From Ahrensia sp. (lineage in GTDB: Bacteria; Pseudomonadota; Alphaproteobacteria; Rhizobiales; Rhizobiaceae), in assembly GCA_002698425.1 (NCBI GenBank), contig NZXU01000040.1:1-19175 (forward strand): a stretch of 19,175 nt of DNA. The letters run 5' to 3'. The translations under genes and the position numbers were made by a program. The notes beneath the pieces were generated by a model. That model saw only the letters and a program-made list of their open reading frames with translations, ran no database searches and was not told the origin of the DNA. Positions 12,925 to 19,175 of the stretch are shown piece after piece (the first letter of the stretch is position 1; each line of letters opens with the position of its first letter).

Positions 12925-13713
12925 ATGAAATATCGTTCGCTCTCCGCGATCGCGGGGCTTGTTTTCGTTGCTGGTACGGCATCGGCATCGGCAAGCAGCG
13001 TCACGCTCTCCTATGACGGTTCGGATCCTCAATGGGGCGTCTCCAAGAGCGTCACTCTTACCTACGGGCAGGACTGGTGGGGGAAGAAGCAGGTAAACGC
13101 CGATGCGGGCGCCTTCCACATGACGGATCAGGACAACAACTCGCTCATCACCTGGTGCCTCGATCTCTTCGGCACTCTGAAGGACGACCTGACCTATGAG
13201 ACCACCGAAACGCCGTTCTCCGACCATCTGATCGAGAAATACCGGCTGGACAACATCCAGGCGCTCTTCGACACCAATTACGCCAGCCTGGACCTGACCA
13301 GCAGCAGCCAGTCAGCGGGTTTCCAGATCGCGCTGTGGGAACTGCTCTATGAGAAGAGCGACACCTACAATGTGGACGAAAACAGCTGGTCCAAGAGAGG
13401 CAATTTCTACGTCGACTGGGGAAGCAGTTCCGCAGTCGCAAAGGCGAACGAGTACCTCTCCAACATCGCGTCCGACGTGGCCGGCGCACTGATCGACCTG
13501 ACGTTCTACGGCGCGGACACGCAGTCGGACTCCGGCGATTACTGGTGGTGGACACGGAAATACCAAGCCAACTACCAGGATCTCGTCGGCGGCGTCGAAA
13601 TCCCGCCGAGCCAGACGCCTGAGGTTCCCCTGCCGGCAACAGCATGGCTGCTTGGCGGCGGCTTGGCCGCGCTGTTCGGGATCGGACGCCGCAGGAAAGC
13701 CGTCAAGGCCTGA
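12925..13713 (+). CDS. VPLPA-CTERM exosortase substrate, candidate thioester surface protein
   Basis: 262 residues. It has a signal peptide (hydrophobic 5-19, ASA-type cut near 21-24). The C-terminal sorting tail at 234-262 is VPLPATAWLLGG, a hydrophobic helix, then GRRRKAVKA: the VPLPA-CTERM signal recognised by exosortases of the XrtD kind, which cleave and release or anchor exported proteins, often alongside exopolysaccharide. The mature domain has a single Cys (ITWCLDLF, Cys78), then GFQIALWELLYE with Gln134, and RGNFYVDW near 158-165. This Cys then Q-x-A-x-W order is frequent in PEP-CTERM-type proteins and recalls thioester domains of Gram-positive adhesins. The start at 12925 (MKYRS) gives a normal signal peptide; a GTG at 12904 only adds seven residues. 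No exosortase gene is in the window. It stands alone between the ABC operon and a terminator. Confidence 0.88.
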   Translation: MKYRSLSAIAGLVFVAGTASASASSVTLSYDGSDPQWGVSKSVTLTYGQDWWGKKQVNADAGAFHMTDQDNNSLITWCLDLFGTLKDDLTYETTETPFSDHLIEKYRLDNIQALFDTNYASLDLTSSSQSAGFQIALWELLYEKSDTYNVDENSWSKRGNFYVDWGSSSAVAKANEYLSNIASDVAGALIDLTFYGADTQSDSGDYWWWTRKYQANYQDLVGGVEIPPSQTPEVPLPATAWLLGGGLAALFGIGRRRKAVKA

Positions 13714-13726
13714 ACGCGAATAGCGC

Positions 13727-13751
13727 TCTCCGGTCTTTTGTCCGGAGATTT
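13727..13751 (+). terminator. Intrinsic terminator after the VPLPA-CTERM gene
   Basis: TCTCCGG (13727-13733) pairs perfectly with CCGGAGA (13742-13748) around an eight-base loop TCTTTTGT, followed by TTT. It starts 13 bases after the stop codon. The T tract is short, but position and stem are good. A further small hairpin, CCGAAA/TTTCGG at 13862-13876, lies in the remaining gap and is unassigned. Confidence 0.6.
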
Positions 13752-13930
13752 CCGGCGGTTGCCCGGCCACGCGGTGTCATCGCTCGATAACGCAATGCAC
13801 TATTCCGTCGCCGACACAGCCGCCTGCCCGCTTTAAAGCCCGTTTCGACATCGGAATCCGCCCGAAAGCCTTTCGGATGTGATCCGCTATGCGCTATGTC
13901 CTCGGCACGACATCGAAGAGGATTTCCGGC

Positions 13931-14815
13931 ATGGCAAAAACGGCATTCATCGGTCTGGGCGTGATGGGCTATCACATGGCCGGCCACCTTGCGACGAAAG
14001 GCGGGCACGAGGTCACCGTCTATAACCGCACCCGCGCGAAGGCCGAGAAATGGGTCGGCGAATTCGGCGGCGCGTCGGCCGACACGCCGAAAGACGCCGC
14101 GAACGGCGCCGATTTCGTCTTCTGCTGCGTCGGCAACGACGACGATCTGCGTTCCGTGACGATCGGCGAGAACGGCGCTTTCGCGGGTATGAAGGACGGC
14201 GCGATCTTCATCGACAACACCACCGCATCGGCCGATGTCGCGCGCGAATTGCGCGCAAAAGCCGACGAAATCGGCTTCGGCTTCATCGACGCGCCGGTGT
14301 CGGGCGGCGAGGCCGGCGCGGTCAACGGCGTGCTGACCGTGATGTGCGGCGGCGACGAGGATGTCTTCGCGCGCGGCAAGCCGGTCATCGAGTGCTTCGC
14401 CCGCATGGTCGGCCTGATGGGCCCGACCGGCTCCGGCCAGCTGACAAAGATGGTCAACCAGATCTGCATCGCCGGGCTCGTCCAGGGGCTTTCGGAAGGC
14501 ATCAATTTCGGCCTCAAGGCGGGGCTCGACATGCACAAGGTGATCGACGTCATCTCCAAGGGCGCCGCCGGCTCGTGGCAGATGGAGAACCGCCACAAGA
14601 CAATGATCGCCGGCGAGTACGAGCACGGCTTCGCCGTCGACTGGATGCGCAAGGATCTCGCCATCGTGCTGTCGGAAGCCGACAACAACGGTGCGTCGCT
14701 GCCGGTCACGGCGCTGGTGGACCAGTTCTACAAGGACGTGCAGTCAATCGGCGGCAAGCGGTGGGACACGTCTTCATTGCTGGCGCGGCTGCAGAAGATC
14801 GATGGCAACGGCTGA
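13931..14815 (+). CDS. Beta-hydroxyacid dehydrogenase (3-hydroxyisobutyrate dehydrogenase family)
   Basis: 294 residues, the standard length. The Rossmann motif is FIGLGVMGYHMAGHL (GxGxMG, residues 6-20). The dinucleotide-specificity loop YNRTRAKAE (31-39), with Arg33 and Thr34, favours NADP(H). The substrate loop is DAPVSGGEAGAVNG (120-133), and the catalytic region GSGQLTKMVNQ contains Lys173 and Asn176. Members oxidise 3-hydroxyisobutyrate or tartronate semialdehyde-type acids, or reduce short semialdehydes; the Arg/Thr loop leans to the NADPH-dependent semialdehyde reductase branch. I chose ATG 13931 because the Rossmann strand starts at once and GAGGA lies upstream; an ATG at 13889 adds 14 unlikely residues. 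Its 3' end overlaps the next gene by 14 bases. Confidence 0.92.
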   Translation: MAKTAFIGLGVMGYHMAGHLATKGGHEVTVYNRTRAKAEKWVGEFGGASADTPKDAANGADFVFCCVGNDDDLRSVTIGENGAFAGMKDGAIFIDNTTASADVARELRAKADEIGFGFIDAPVSGGEAGAVNGVLTVMCGGDEDVFARGKPVIECFARMVGLMGPTGSGQLTKMVNQICIAGLVQGLSEGINFGLKAGLDMHKVIDVISKGAAGSWQMENRHKTMIAGEYEHGFAVDWMRKDLAIVLSEADNNGASLPVTALVDQFYKDVQSIGGKRWDTSSLLARLQKIDGNG

Positions 14816-15524
14816 GCCCTCGCCCGACTGGACGGCGCAGGACGCAATCGAGCATCTCAAATCCCTCGCCTCCGCGCGCAATATCGAGGGCATGGGCCGC
14901 TACGGGATCGAGACGTCGAATGCGCTTGGCGTCTCCAACGCGGTGTTGCGGCCGCTGGCCCGCAAACTGAAGCGCAACCACCCGCGCGCGCTCGACCTCT
15001 GGGCCTCCGGCATCCGCGAGGCGCGCCTGCTCGCGCTGTTCTCGGAGGAGCCCAAGAAGGTGACGGCAGAACAGGCGCGCTCCATGGCGGCGGAATTCAA
15101 CTCCTGGGAAATCGTCGATCACGCCGCGGACCTTTTCTGCGACGCCGGGCTGGTGGACGAGCTGATCCCGGAATTTGCCGCCGACGAGCGGGAGTTCGTC
15201 CGCCGCGCGGCCTTTGCCATGATGGCCTGGGGATCGGTGCACCTGAAGAAGCGTCCCGACGCCGACGTGATCGCATGGCTGCCGCTGATCGCGGACCACG
15301 CGACCGACAACCGCAACTTCGTCAAGAAGGCCGTCAACTGGGCGCTGCGACAGATCGGCAAGCGCTCCATGGACTGCCATGCGCCGGCGCTGGGCCTCGC
15401 GGAAGAACTGGCGGCCTCGGATGACAAGACGGCGCGCTGGATTGGCCGCGACGCGGTCAAGGAACTGACCGCCGAAAAGACCTTGGCCCGCCTTGCCAGC
15501 AAGGGAAACAAGCGGCAAGCTTGA
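14802..15524 (+). CDS. DNA alkylation repair protein, AlkD-like HEAT-repeat glycosylase
   Basis: 240 residues, mostly paired helices. Recognisable blocks are HLKSLASARNIEGMGRYGI, VLRPLARKLKRNHPRALDLW, EARLLALFSEEPKKVTAEQA, NSWEIVDHAADLFC, RRAAFAMMAWG and NRNFVKKAVNWALRQIGK. This is the pattern of the DNA alkylation repair (AlkD/AlkC) superfamily, in which HEAT-like repeats cradle DNA and excise N3- or N7-alkylated purines without base flipping. The NSWEIVDHAAD block supplies Trp and Asp at the position where AlkD has its catalytic Trp/Asp. The ATG at 14802 lies inside the end of the dehydrogenase gene (14-base overlap), so translation is probably coupled. Confidence 0.85.
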   Translation: MATAEPSPDWTAQDAIEHLKSLASARNIEGMGRYGIETSNALGVSNAVLRPLARKLKRNHPRALDLWASGIREARLLALFSEEPKKVTAEQARSMAAEFNSWEIVDHAADLFCDAGLVDELIPEFAADEREFVRRAAFAMMAWGSVHLKKRPDADVIAWLPLIADHATDNRNFVKKAVNWALRQIGKRSMDCHAPALGLAEELAASDDKTARWIGRDAVKELTAEKTLARLASKGNKRQA

Positions 15525-15547
15525 CCCGGTCCTACGGAGTATCGCCC

Positions 15548-16024
15548 ATGAGTTTCAACGTCTTTCGGATCGGTCTGATCGGCTTGGCCGCGATCGTCGG
15601 CGGCCCCTCCATTGCCGCGCCGATTTCTTGGGAGGACCTGAAGGTGCCGGACCGGTCTGCAACGCAACAGGTCGAATTGAAAGGCTTTCTGCTGCCGGTC
15701 GATTACGAGGGAGACAAGGTCTATCAATTCATGCTGCTGCCCTGGGCCGGAGCCTGCAGCCACACCCCTCCGCCACCGCCGGACCAGGTCGTCCTCGTGA
15801 CGCCGGACGAACCGATCCGGATCGAACGCACCTATGAGCCGGTGTCGGTATCGGGAACGCTGAAGAAAGACCGCGACATGTCGCAGCTCTTCATTCTCGA
15901 CGGCGTGGCATGGGTGGAGTCGGGCTATCGTATCCGCAGCGCGCAAGTCCAGCCCGCGGATTTGAGGGCCGCGCCGCCGCCAGCGGGGCAGCAGCGCAAT
16001 CCGTGGAAGTTCATGAAACAGTGA
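15548..16024 (+). CDS. DUF3299 exported protein
   Basis: 158 residues with a signal peptide (hydrophobic 6-20, SIAAP-type cut near 21). The mature domain reads ISWEDLKVPD, QVELKGFLLPVDYEG, then FMLLPWAGACSHTPPPPPDQ. The last segment, with Cys, His and a proline run, is the DUF3299 signature. The family is periplasmic and often sits beside macrolide-type ABC export components; no such genes are here, and its biochemical role is unassigned. The C-terminal tail is Pro/Gln-rich. The ATG at 15548 is preceded by CGGAG nine bases upstream; an earlier TTG at 15521 would spoil the signal peptide. It follows the AlkD-like gene by 23 bases. Confidence 0.85.
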   Translation: MSFNVFRIGLIGLAAIVGGPSIAAPISWEDLKVPDRSATQQVELKGFLLPVDYEGDKVYQFMLLPWAGACSHTPPPPPDQVVLVTPDEPIRIERTYEPVSVSGTLKKDRDMSQLFILDGVAWVESGYRIRSAQVQPADLRAAPPPAGQQRNPWKFMKQ

Positions 16025-16053
16025 AAAAGGCGCGGCCGCCAGATGCGGCCGCG
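16024..16053 (-). terminator. Strong terminator for the minus-strand DUF302 gene
   Basis: CGCGGCCGC (16031-16039) and GCGGCCGCG (16045-16053) form a perfect nine-pair stem around a five-base loop. Read on the minus strand it is followed by CCTTTTT (A run at 16024-16028). It ends transcription coming from 16065-17083. The A run abuts the TGA of the convergent DUF3299 gene, which may use the same stem. Confidence 0.8.
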
Positions 16054-16064
16054 ACGGTAACGGC

Positions 16065-16535
16065 TCAGAACCCTTCGGCAGCCTCGTCGACGATCTCGGT
16101 CAGCAGATCGTTGACCTGATCGCGGGCGCCACCTTCGGGCAAGGAGCGGAAGCCGACGGTCACCTTGCCGGGCATCGCCGCTTCCTCGTAGACGAAGACG
16201 ACATAGGGGCAATAGGCGATGTCGCCGATATCGCCTTCCATCACCGACCGCGAAACGACCGCGGAGCAGAAGGTGAAGAACTCGGCGTCCTTGTAGAGTT
16301 CCTTATCGGCGCCGACATCGCCAGCCGTGCGTTTCAGCATGTCGCCGATGAAGCCGTGATAGTCGATCGTATAGCCGCGATTGATGATCGCGTCCTGGGC
16401 CGCCTGCGCGACATCGGCGAAAGCGCTCGACGACTCCCGCGTTACGACATCGTCGCCCGCCGCCATTGCCGGAATGCTCGACATGGCCGCGATCGTCACA
16501 GCTGCGCCGATTGAGAGAATCCGATTGAACTGCAT
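16065..16535 (-). CDS. Exported DUF302-like protein
   Basis: 156 residues with a signal peptide (hydrophobic 7-25, AMA cut near 25). The mature domain, about 130 residues, has SSSAFADVAQAAQDAIINRG, then EFFTFCSAVVSRSVMEGD, AYCPYVVFVYEEAAMPG and VTVGFRSLPEGG. The helix, strand, C-terminal CPYVV..VY and VGFR order fits the DUF302 family, here in a periplasmic form with two Cys in the mature part (FTFCSA and AYCPY). Function unknown; assignment is from pattern only. The start at 16535 is fixed by AGGAGG seven bases upstream. A TTGACC (16596-16601) and CATACA (16572-16577) pair suggests its own promoter downstream of the Lrp gene. Confidence 0.75.
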   Translation of the reverse strand: MQFNRILSIGAAVTIAAMSSIPAMAAGDDVVTRESSSAFADVAQAAQDAIINRGYTIDYHGFIGDMLKRTAGDVGADKELYKDAEFFTFCSAVVSRSVMEGDIGDIAYCPYVVFVYEEAAMPGKVTVGFRSLPEGGARDQVNDLLTEIVDEAAEGF

Positions 16536-16571
16536 ATGCGCTCCTCCTGTTGATACATCGTGTTTAGCATA

Positions 16572-16601
16572 TGTATGAACCCGATCATTGACGGAGGTCA
16601 A
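16572..16601 (-). promoter_or_regulatory. Candidate sigma-70 promoter for the DUF302-like gene
   Basis: On the minus strand TTGACC (16596-16601) is followed after 18 bases by CATACA (16572-16577), ahead of a start codon at 16535 with an AGGAGG site. The -35 match is good, the -10 match only fair. Confidence 0.35.
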
Positions 16602-16609
16602 ACGGGATC

Positions 16610-17083
16610 TCATGGCTTGTCGAGGATCATGTAGTCGAGCGGCAGCTCGGTCGTGTACTTGATCTGGTCCATCGCGAAGGCCGACGAGACGTCGCGAATC
16701 TCGATTTTCGAGATCAGCCGCTGATAGAAGGCGTCATAGGCCGCGATGTCGGGCACGACGACGCGAAGCAGGTAATCGACCTCCCCGCTCATGCGGTAGA
16801 ATTCGACGACCTCCGGAAAATCGGCGATCACCTCGGAAAACCGCTTCAGCCATTCCATCGAATGGGAATTGGTGCGGATCGAGACGAAGACCGTGACCCG
16901 GCCATTGACCTTCTCGGGATTGAGAAGCGCGACGCGCTTGCGGATGACGCCCTCTTCCTCGAGTTTCTGGATACGCCGCCAGCACGGTGTCGTCGAAAGG
17001 CCGACCTTCTTGGCGAGATCGGCAACGGCGATGGTGGAGTCTTCCTGCAGGATGCGCAGAATGCGCCTGTCGAGCTTATCCAT
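16610..17083 (-). CDS. Lrp/AsnC-family transcriptional regulator
   Basis: 157 residues. An N-terminal winged helix-turn-helix runs over about 1-60 (MDKLDRRILRILQED, DLAKKVGLSTTPCWRRIQKL), followed by the RAM/AsnC ligand-binding domain at about 64-150 (VTVFVSIRTNSHSMEWLKRF, YRMSGEVDYLLRVVVPD). The STTPCWRRI recognition helix is characteristic of the global Lrp branch. Such proteins bind DNA as octamers or dimers and sense amino acids. The ATG at 17083 has AAGAG eight bases upstream; a GTG at 17092 is less likely. The AT-rich, palindromic DNA directly upstream suggests autoregulation. A nearby plausible target is the amino acid importer about 4 kb away, but nothing in the sequence proves it. 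Confidence 0.93.
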   Translation of the reverse strand: MDKLDRRILRILQEDSTIAVADLAKKVGLSTTPCWRRIQKLEEEGVIRKRVALLNPEKVNGRVTVFVSIRTNSHSMEWLKRFSEVIADFPEVVEFYRMSGEVDYLLRVVVPDIAAYDAFYQRLISKIEIRDVSSAFAMDQIKYTTELPLDYMILDKP

Positions 17084-17099
17084 AATATGCACTCTTTGG

Positions 17100-17149
17100 A
17101 ATATTTTTGCACCAGATTTGAATTCTGGCCTTACACGTAAAATATTTTT
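17100..17149. promoter_or_regulatory. Probable Lrp-type operator region
   Basis: CCAGATTTGAATTCTGG (17112-17128) is a near-perfect palindrome; its inner 15 bases match the E. coli Lrp consensus YAGHAWATTWTDCTR at 11 of 15 positions. It is flanked by two copies of AATATTTTT (17100-17108 and 17141-17149), whose starts are 41 bases apart, close to four helical turns. The region lies immediately before the Lrp/AsnC gene, fitting cooperative autoregulation. Confidence 0.55.
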
Positions 17150-17173
17150 CCGCCAAGAGGCCTGAATACACGA

Positions 17174-17800
17174 TCACGCGATCAGACGGGCAACCTCGCC
17201 CCGCAGCACCGGCAGGAGCTCGGTTTCGAACCAGGGATTCTTTTTCAGCCACGCATTGTTGCGCCATGACGGGTGCGGCAGCGGCAGGATGCGCGGCCTT
17301 CCCTCGCGCGGATTGTCATGGACCGCATGCCAGTTGCGCACCGTCTCGGTCAGCGTCGGCCGCGCTTCGTCGCCCATGTGATAGTCTTGCGCATAGCGTC
17401 CGACGGCGACGACGAGTTCCAGCTGCGGCATGGCCGCGAAAACGCGATCGTGCCATGTCGCCCGGCATTCGCGGCGCGGCGGCAGATCTCCGCCATGCTT
17501 GTCATGGCCAGGAAAACAGAAACCCATCGGCACGATGGAAACGCGTCCCGGGTCGTAGAAGACGTTCTCGCCGATCCCCATCCAGTCGCGAAGACGCACG
17601 CCCGACGGATCGGTAAAGGGACGCCCCGACGCATGCACGCGCGTGCCCGGCGCCTGCCCGCAGATGCAGATCCGCGCCGTTGCGGACGGCACGCAGACCG
17701 GATTGGGCTCATGCGGCAACGGCGCTCCGTAAATCGGCGTCTCGCGGCAGATCCGGCAAGCGCGGATCTCGGCATGCAACGCGGGAAGACGCTCATTCAT
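17174..17800 (-). CDS. Uracil-DNA glycosylase superfamily protein with predicted Fe-S cluster
   Basis: 208 residues. Four Cys match the [4Fe-4S] pattern of family 4/5 uracil-DNA glycosylases: Cys15 and Cys18 (RACRIC), then Cys95 (FCFPG) and Cys112 (RRECRATW), 16 residues apart. Motif A is CICGQAPGTRVHASGRPF (about 45-62) and motif B is LPHPSWRNNAWLKKNPWF near the C-terminus; relatives I recall read HPSPRN here. The DPSGVRLRDWMGI block is typical of this branch. These enzymes excise uracil or deaminated bases from DNA; substrate range here is unknown. The ATG overlaps the stop of the glutathione S-transferase gene (ATGA). Confidence 0.88.
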   Translation of the reverse strand: MNERLPALHAEIRACRICRETPIYGAPLPHEPNPVCVPSATARICICGQAPGTRVHASGRPFTDPSGVRLRDWMGIGENVFYDPGRVSIVPMGFCFPGHDKHGGDLPPRRECRATWHDRVFAAMPQLELVVAVGRYAQDYHMGDEARPTLTETVRNWHAVHDNPREGRPRILPLPHPSWRNNAWLKKNPWFETELLPVLRGEVARLIA

Positions 17801-18432
17801 GCGGCATAGCCGGGACGCTCACGCATCGCCTTGTACCAGCGATGGAAATGGACGAACTCGTCGGGAACCGCGATCCGCGCCGGCTTGCAGAAATCCGTCG
17901 CAATAACGCCGGTAATATCCGCGACGCTGATCGTGTCGCCAGCGATGAAGGACCGCCCGGCCAGTTCGTCGTTCAGAAACGCCGCGAACTCGATGGCTTT
18001 CGGCTTGTTGGCCTCGCCCCAATCCGCGACCTGCGGCACTTCCCAGTCCTTCATCGCCGGATGGATGTGGCGGAAGGCCTGCGCGACCGGGACCATGAAA
18101 TGCAGCTCGATCCGGCGCTGCCACATCTCGATTTCCGCCTGGCCGAAGGCGCCGACACCGAACAGAGGCGGCTCCGGGCACAGCGCCTCGAAATAGCGGC
18201 AGATGGCGATCGACTCCGTCAGGACGCGGCCATCGCCGAGTTCCAGCACCGGCAGGCGCATCAGCGGATTGCGCGAGGCGACGGCGGGCTCCTTGTGACC
18301 GAGCGCGCCCATGTCGACCGGCAGGAGGGGAACCTCGATCCCCTTTTCGGCGAGATAGATGCGCACGCGCCGCGGATTGGGCGCGCGGCCCCCGTCATAG
18401 AGCTTGTGATCGCTGAAATCCGGCTGCGTCAT
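17797..18432 (-). CDS. Glutathione S-transferase family protein
   Basis: 211 residues. The N-terminal thioredoxin-like domain (about 8-85) reads HKLYDGGRAPNPRRVRIYLAE and has the GSH-binding LPVLELGDGRVLTESIAICRY segment, with the conserved cis-Pro and Glu-Ser pair. The C-terminal helical domain (about 95-205) ends ISVADITGVIATDFCK, the N-capping/hydrophobic staple region. Bacterial GSTs of this type conjugate or reduce electrophiles with glutathione; the substrate is unknown. No Ser/Cys/Tyr is evident at the usual catalytic position in APNPRR, where Asn is present. The ATG overlaps the thermonuclease stop (ATGA), GGGAGG lies about ten bases upstream, and its own stop overlaps the glycosylase start. 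Confidence 0.92.
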   Translation of the reverse strand: MTQPDFSDHKLYDGGRAPNPRRVRIYLAEKGIEVPLLPVDMGALGHKEPAVASRNPLMRLPVLELGDGRVLTESIAICRYFEALCPEPPLFGVGAFGQAEIEMWQRRIELHFMVPVAQAFRHIHPAMKDWEVPQVADWGEANKPKAIEFAAFLNDELAGRSFIAGDTISVADITGVIATDFCKPARIAVPDEFVHFHRWYKAMRERPGYAA

Positions 18433-19049
18433 GGAACTTCGTCCTCCCGTTGGAATGGCCAAAGCGACCTTACCCGCAGCCAAATGCGCGACGCCAGACC
18501 GGCCGGGCCGATATCCGCAATCGAACCCTGTTGTCTTCGCCATCGCGACGGCCGGTCGAAATCGCCCGCCCACAGGCCCGCCGCCTCGCTGCGCGCCTGA
18601 CGTTCCTCGCCGTCGTAATCGCCATAGGCGACCGCCCAGCCGGACCGGACCATGGCGGCGTTCAGGTCCGTCGCGCCGCGGACGCAACGCATCAGAAGCC
18701 GGCCGTAGCGGTCCCGTTCATTGCCGCGGCAGGCGACCTCCCCGTCGCCGATCAATCCGGCAAGACGAAGGCGGGCCTCCTGCCCGCAATCATAGGCGGC
18801 GCCATCCCGCCGGCATTGCTGACCGGCTTCCGGAGCGTCGATACCCGCAAGCCGGATCCTCTGCCCCAAAAGCGCGATCGTGTCGCCGTCGACGACGCGC
18901 GCCCGCCCGGTGACATCCCGCATGGAGATTTCGTCGAACACGGCGGCCGCGACCGCGACGAGACCGAACAGTGCGATCACGCCGAAAACATCCAGCGCGC
19001 GTCCCAATATGGAACGCCTCCTCCCCCGCCTTCTATGCAATCGCCGCAT
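18429..19049 (-). CDS. Membrane-anchored thermonuclease (SNase-like) family protein
   Basis: 206 residues. A very basic start (MRRLHRRRGRRRS) precedes one hydrophobic helix (about 20-40) that should anchor the protein with the rest in the periplasm. The staphylococcal-nuclease domain (about 45-150) shows ARVVDGDTIALLGQRIRLAG, IDAPEAGQ and ERDRYGRLLMRC, covering the Asp and Arg residues that bind calcium and attack phosphodiester bonds. Cys in QQCRRD, YDCGQE and EVACRG may form disulfides. A 50-residue basic tail with a second weak hydrophobic run ends in QREDEVP. The ATG at 19049 is supported by GAGGG. It heads the minus-strand unit with the GST and the glycosylase. Confidence 0.9.
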   Translation of the reverse strand: MRRLHRRRGRRRSILGRALDVFGVIALFGLVAVAAAVFDEISMRDVTGRARVVDGDTIALLGQRIRLAGIDAPEAGQQCRRDGAAYDCGQEARLRLAGLIGDGEVACRGNERDRYGRLLMRCVRGATDLNAAMVRSGWAVAYGDYDGEERQARSEAAGLWAGDFDRPSRWRRQQGSIADIGPAGLASRIWLRVRSLWPFQREDEVP

Positions 19050-19154
19050 GCCGATCCCTCGTTTTGAAGGGAGTTTTTAACGATTTGGAAATAATCTTCA
19101 TTCACCGATCCGGGGTGTGCCTGACGGATGTGTAACGCGTAAACTGCTGAAACC

Positions 19155-19175
19155 ATGAACCAATCGCCGTCGGAC
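19155..19175 (+). CDS. Possible start of a plus-strand gene (partial)
   Basis: ATG followed by six open codons (MNQSPSD) at the window edge, divergent from the thermonuclease gene. The 105-base gap 19050-19154 is AT-rich enough to hold two divergent promoters. No strong ribosome binding site is visible, so the call is tentative and no function can be given. Confidence 0.3.

Noticed and set aside
12785..12994. 69-codon minus-strand frame over the surface-protein promoter
   Set aside because: It overlaps the signal peptide of a well-supported gene and the palindromic promoter region; no ribosome binding site or family match.
19077..19092. TTAA-N7 half site near the right edge as a CtrA site
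   Set aside because: The second half reads GAAA instead of TTAA, so only one half matches.

Overview
The window reads as chromosomal DNA of a GC-rich alphaproteobacterium, most likely Hyphomicrobiales (Rhizobiales). The reasons are the family-level look of the proteins, a rhizobial-type palindromic repeat at the left edge, a CtrA-type TTAA-N7-TTAAC site, and dense head-to-tail genes with ATGA/GTGA/TGATG overlaps. The genus cannot be fixed from this sequence. I see no tRNA, rRNA, CRISPR array, insertion sequence or prophage gene.

Layout, left to right. (1) 1-328: 5' part of an unrecognised minus-strand gene whose frame runs through a palindromic repeat. (2) 329-633: a gene-free stretch with an orphan terminator-like hairpin. 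(3) 634-1667: a YkuD L,D-transpeptidase and a rhodanese. (4) 1677-2653, minus: a DUF971 protein and a PPOX flavoprotein, overlapping ATGA, divergent from (5) moaA, two small exported proteins and an EamA transporter (2743-5818). (6) A 41-45 codon gene at 5953-6090. (7) 6213-10114: a second EamA transporter, a Bcr/CflA-type MFS exporter, mobA, mobB and a cytochrome b561, almost all overlapping. (8) 10271-12684: a polar amino acid ABC importer (binding protein and two permeases, no ATPase). (9) 12925-13713: a VPLPA-CTERM exosortase substrate with an AT-rich, palindrome-rich promoter region and a perfect CtrA-type site. (10) 13931-16024: a beta-hydroxyacid dehydrogenase, an AlkD-like DNA alkylation repair protein and a DUF3299 protein. 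(11) 16065-19049, all minus: a membrane-anchored thermonuclease, a glutathione S-transferase and a uracil-DNA glycosylase (coupled by ATGA overlaps), then an Lrp/AsnC regulator and an exported DUF302-like protein. (12) A divergent plus-strand start at the right edge.

Molybdenum cofactor synthesis is the clearest shared theme of the left half. MoaA makes the first intermediate, and MobA/MobB carry out the final guanylylation; transporters and small exported proteins lie between them. DNA maintenance recurs on the right (AlkD-like protein, uracil-DNA glycosylase, thermonuclease).

The item most worth a second look is the VPLPA-CTERM protein. It has a lone Cys and a later GFQIALW segment, arranged like the Cys/Gln pair that forms an internal thioester in Gram-positive adhesins, and it sits behind a perfect CtrA-type site. 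This is a hypothesis from motifs, not a demonstrated function.
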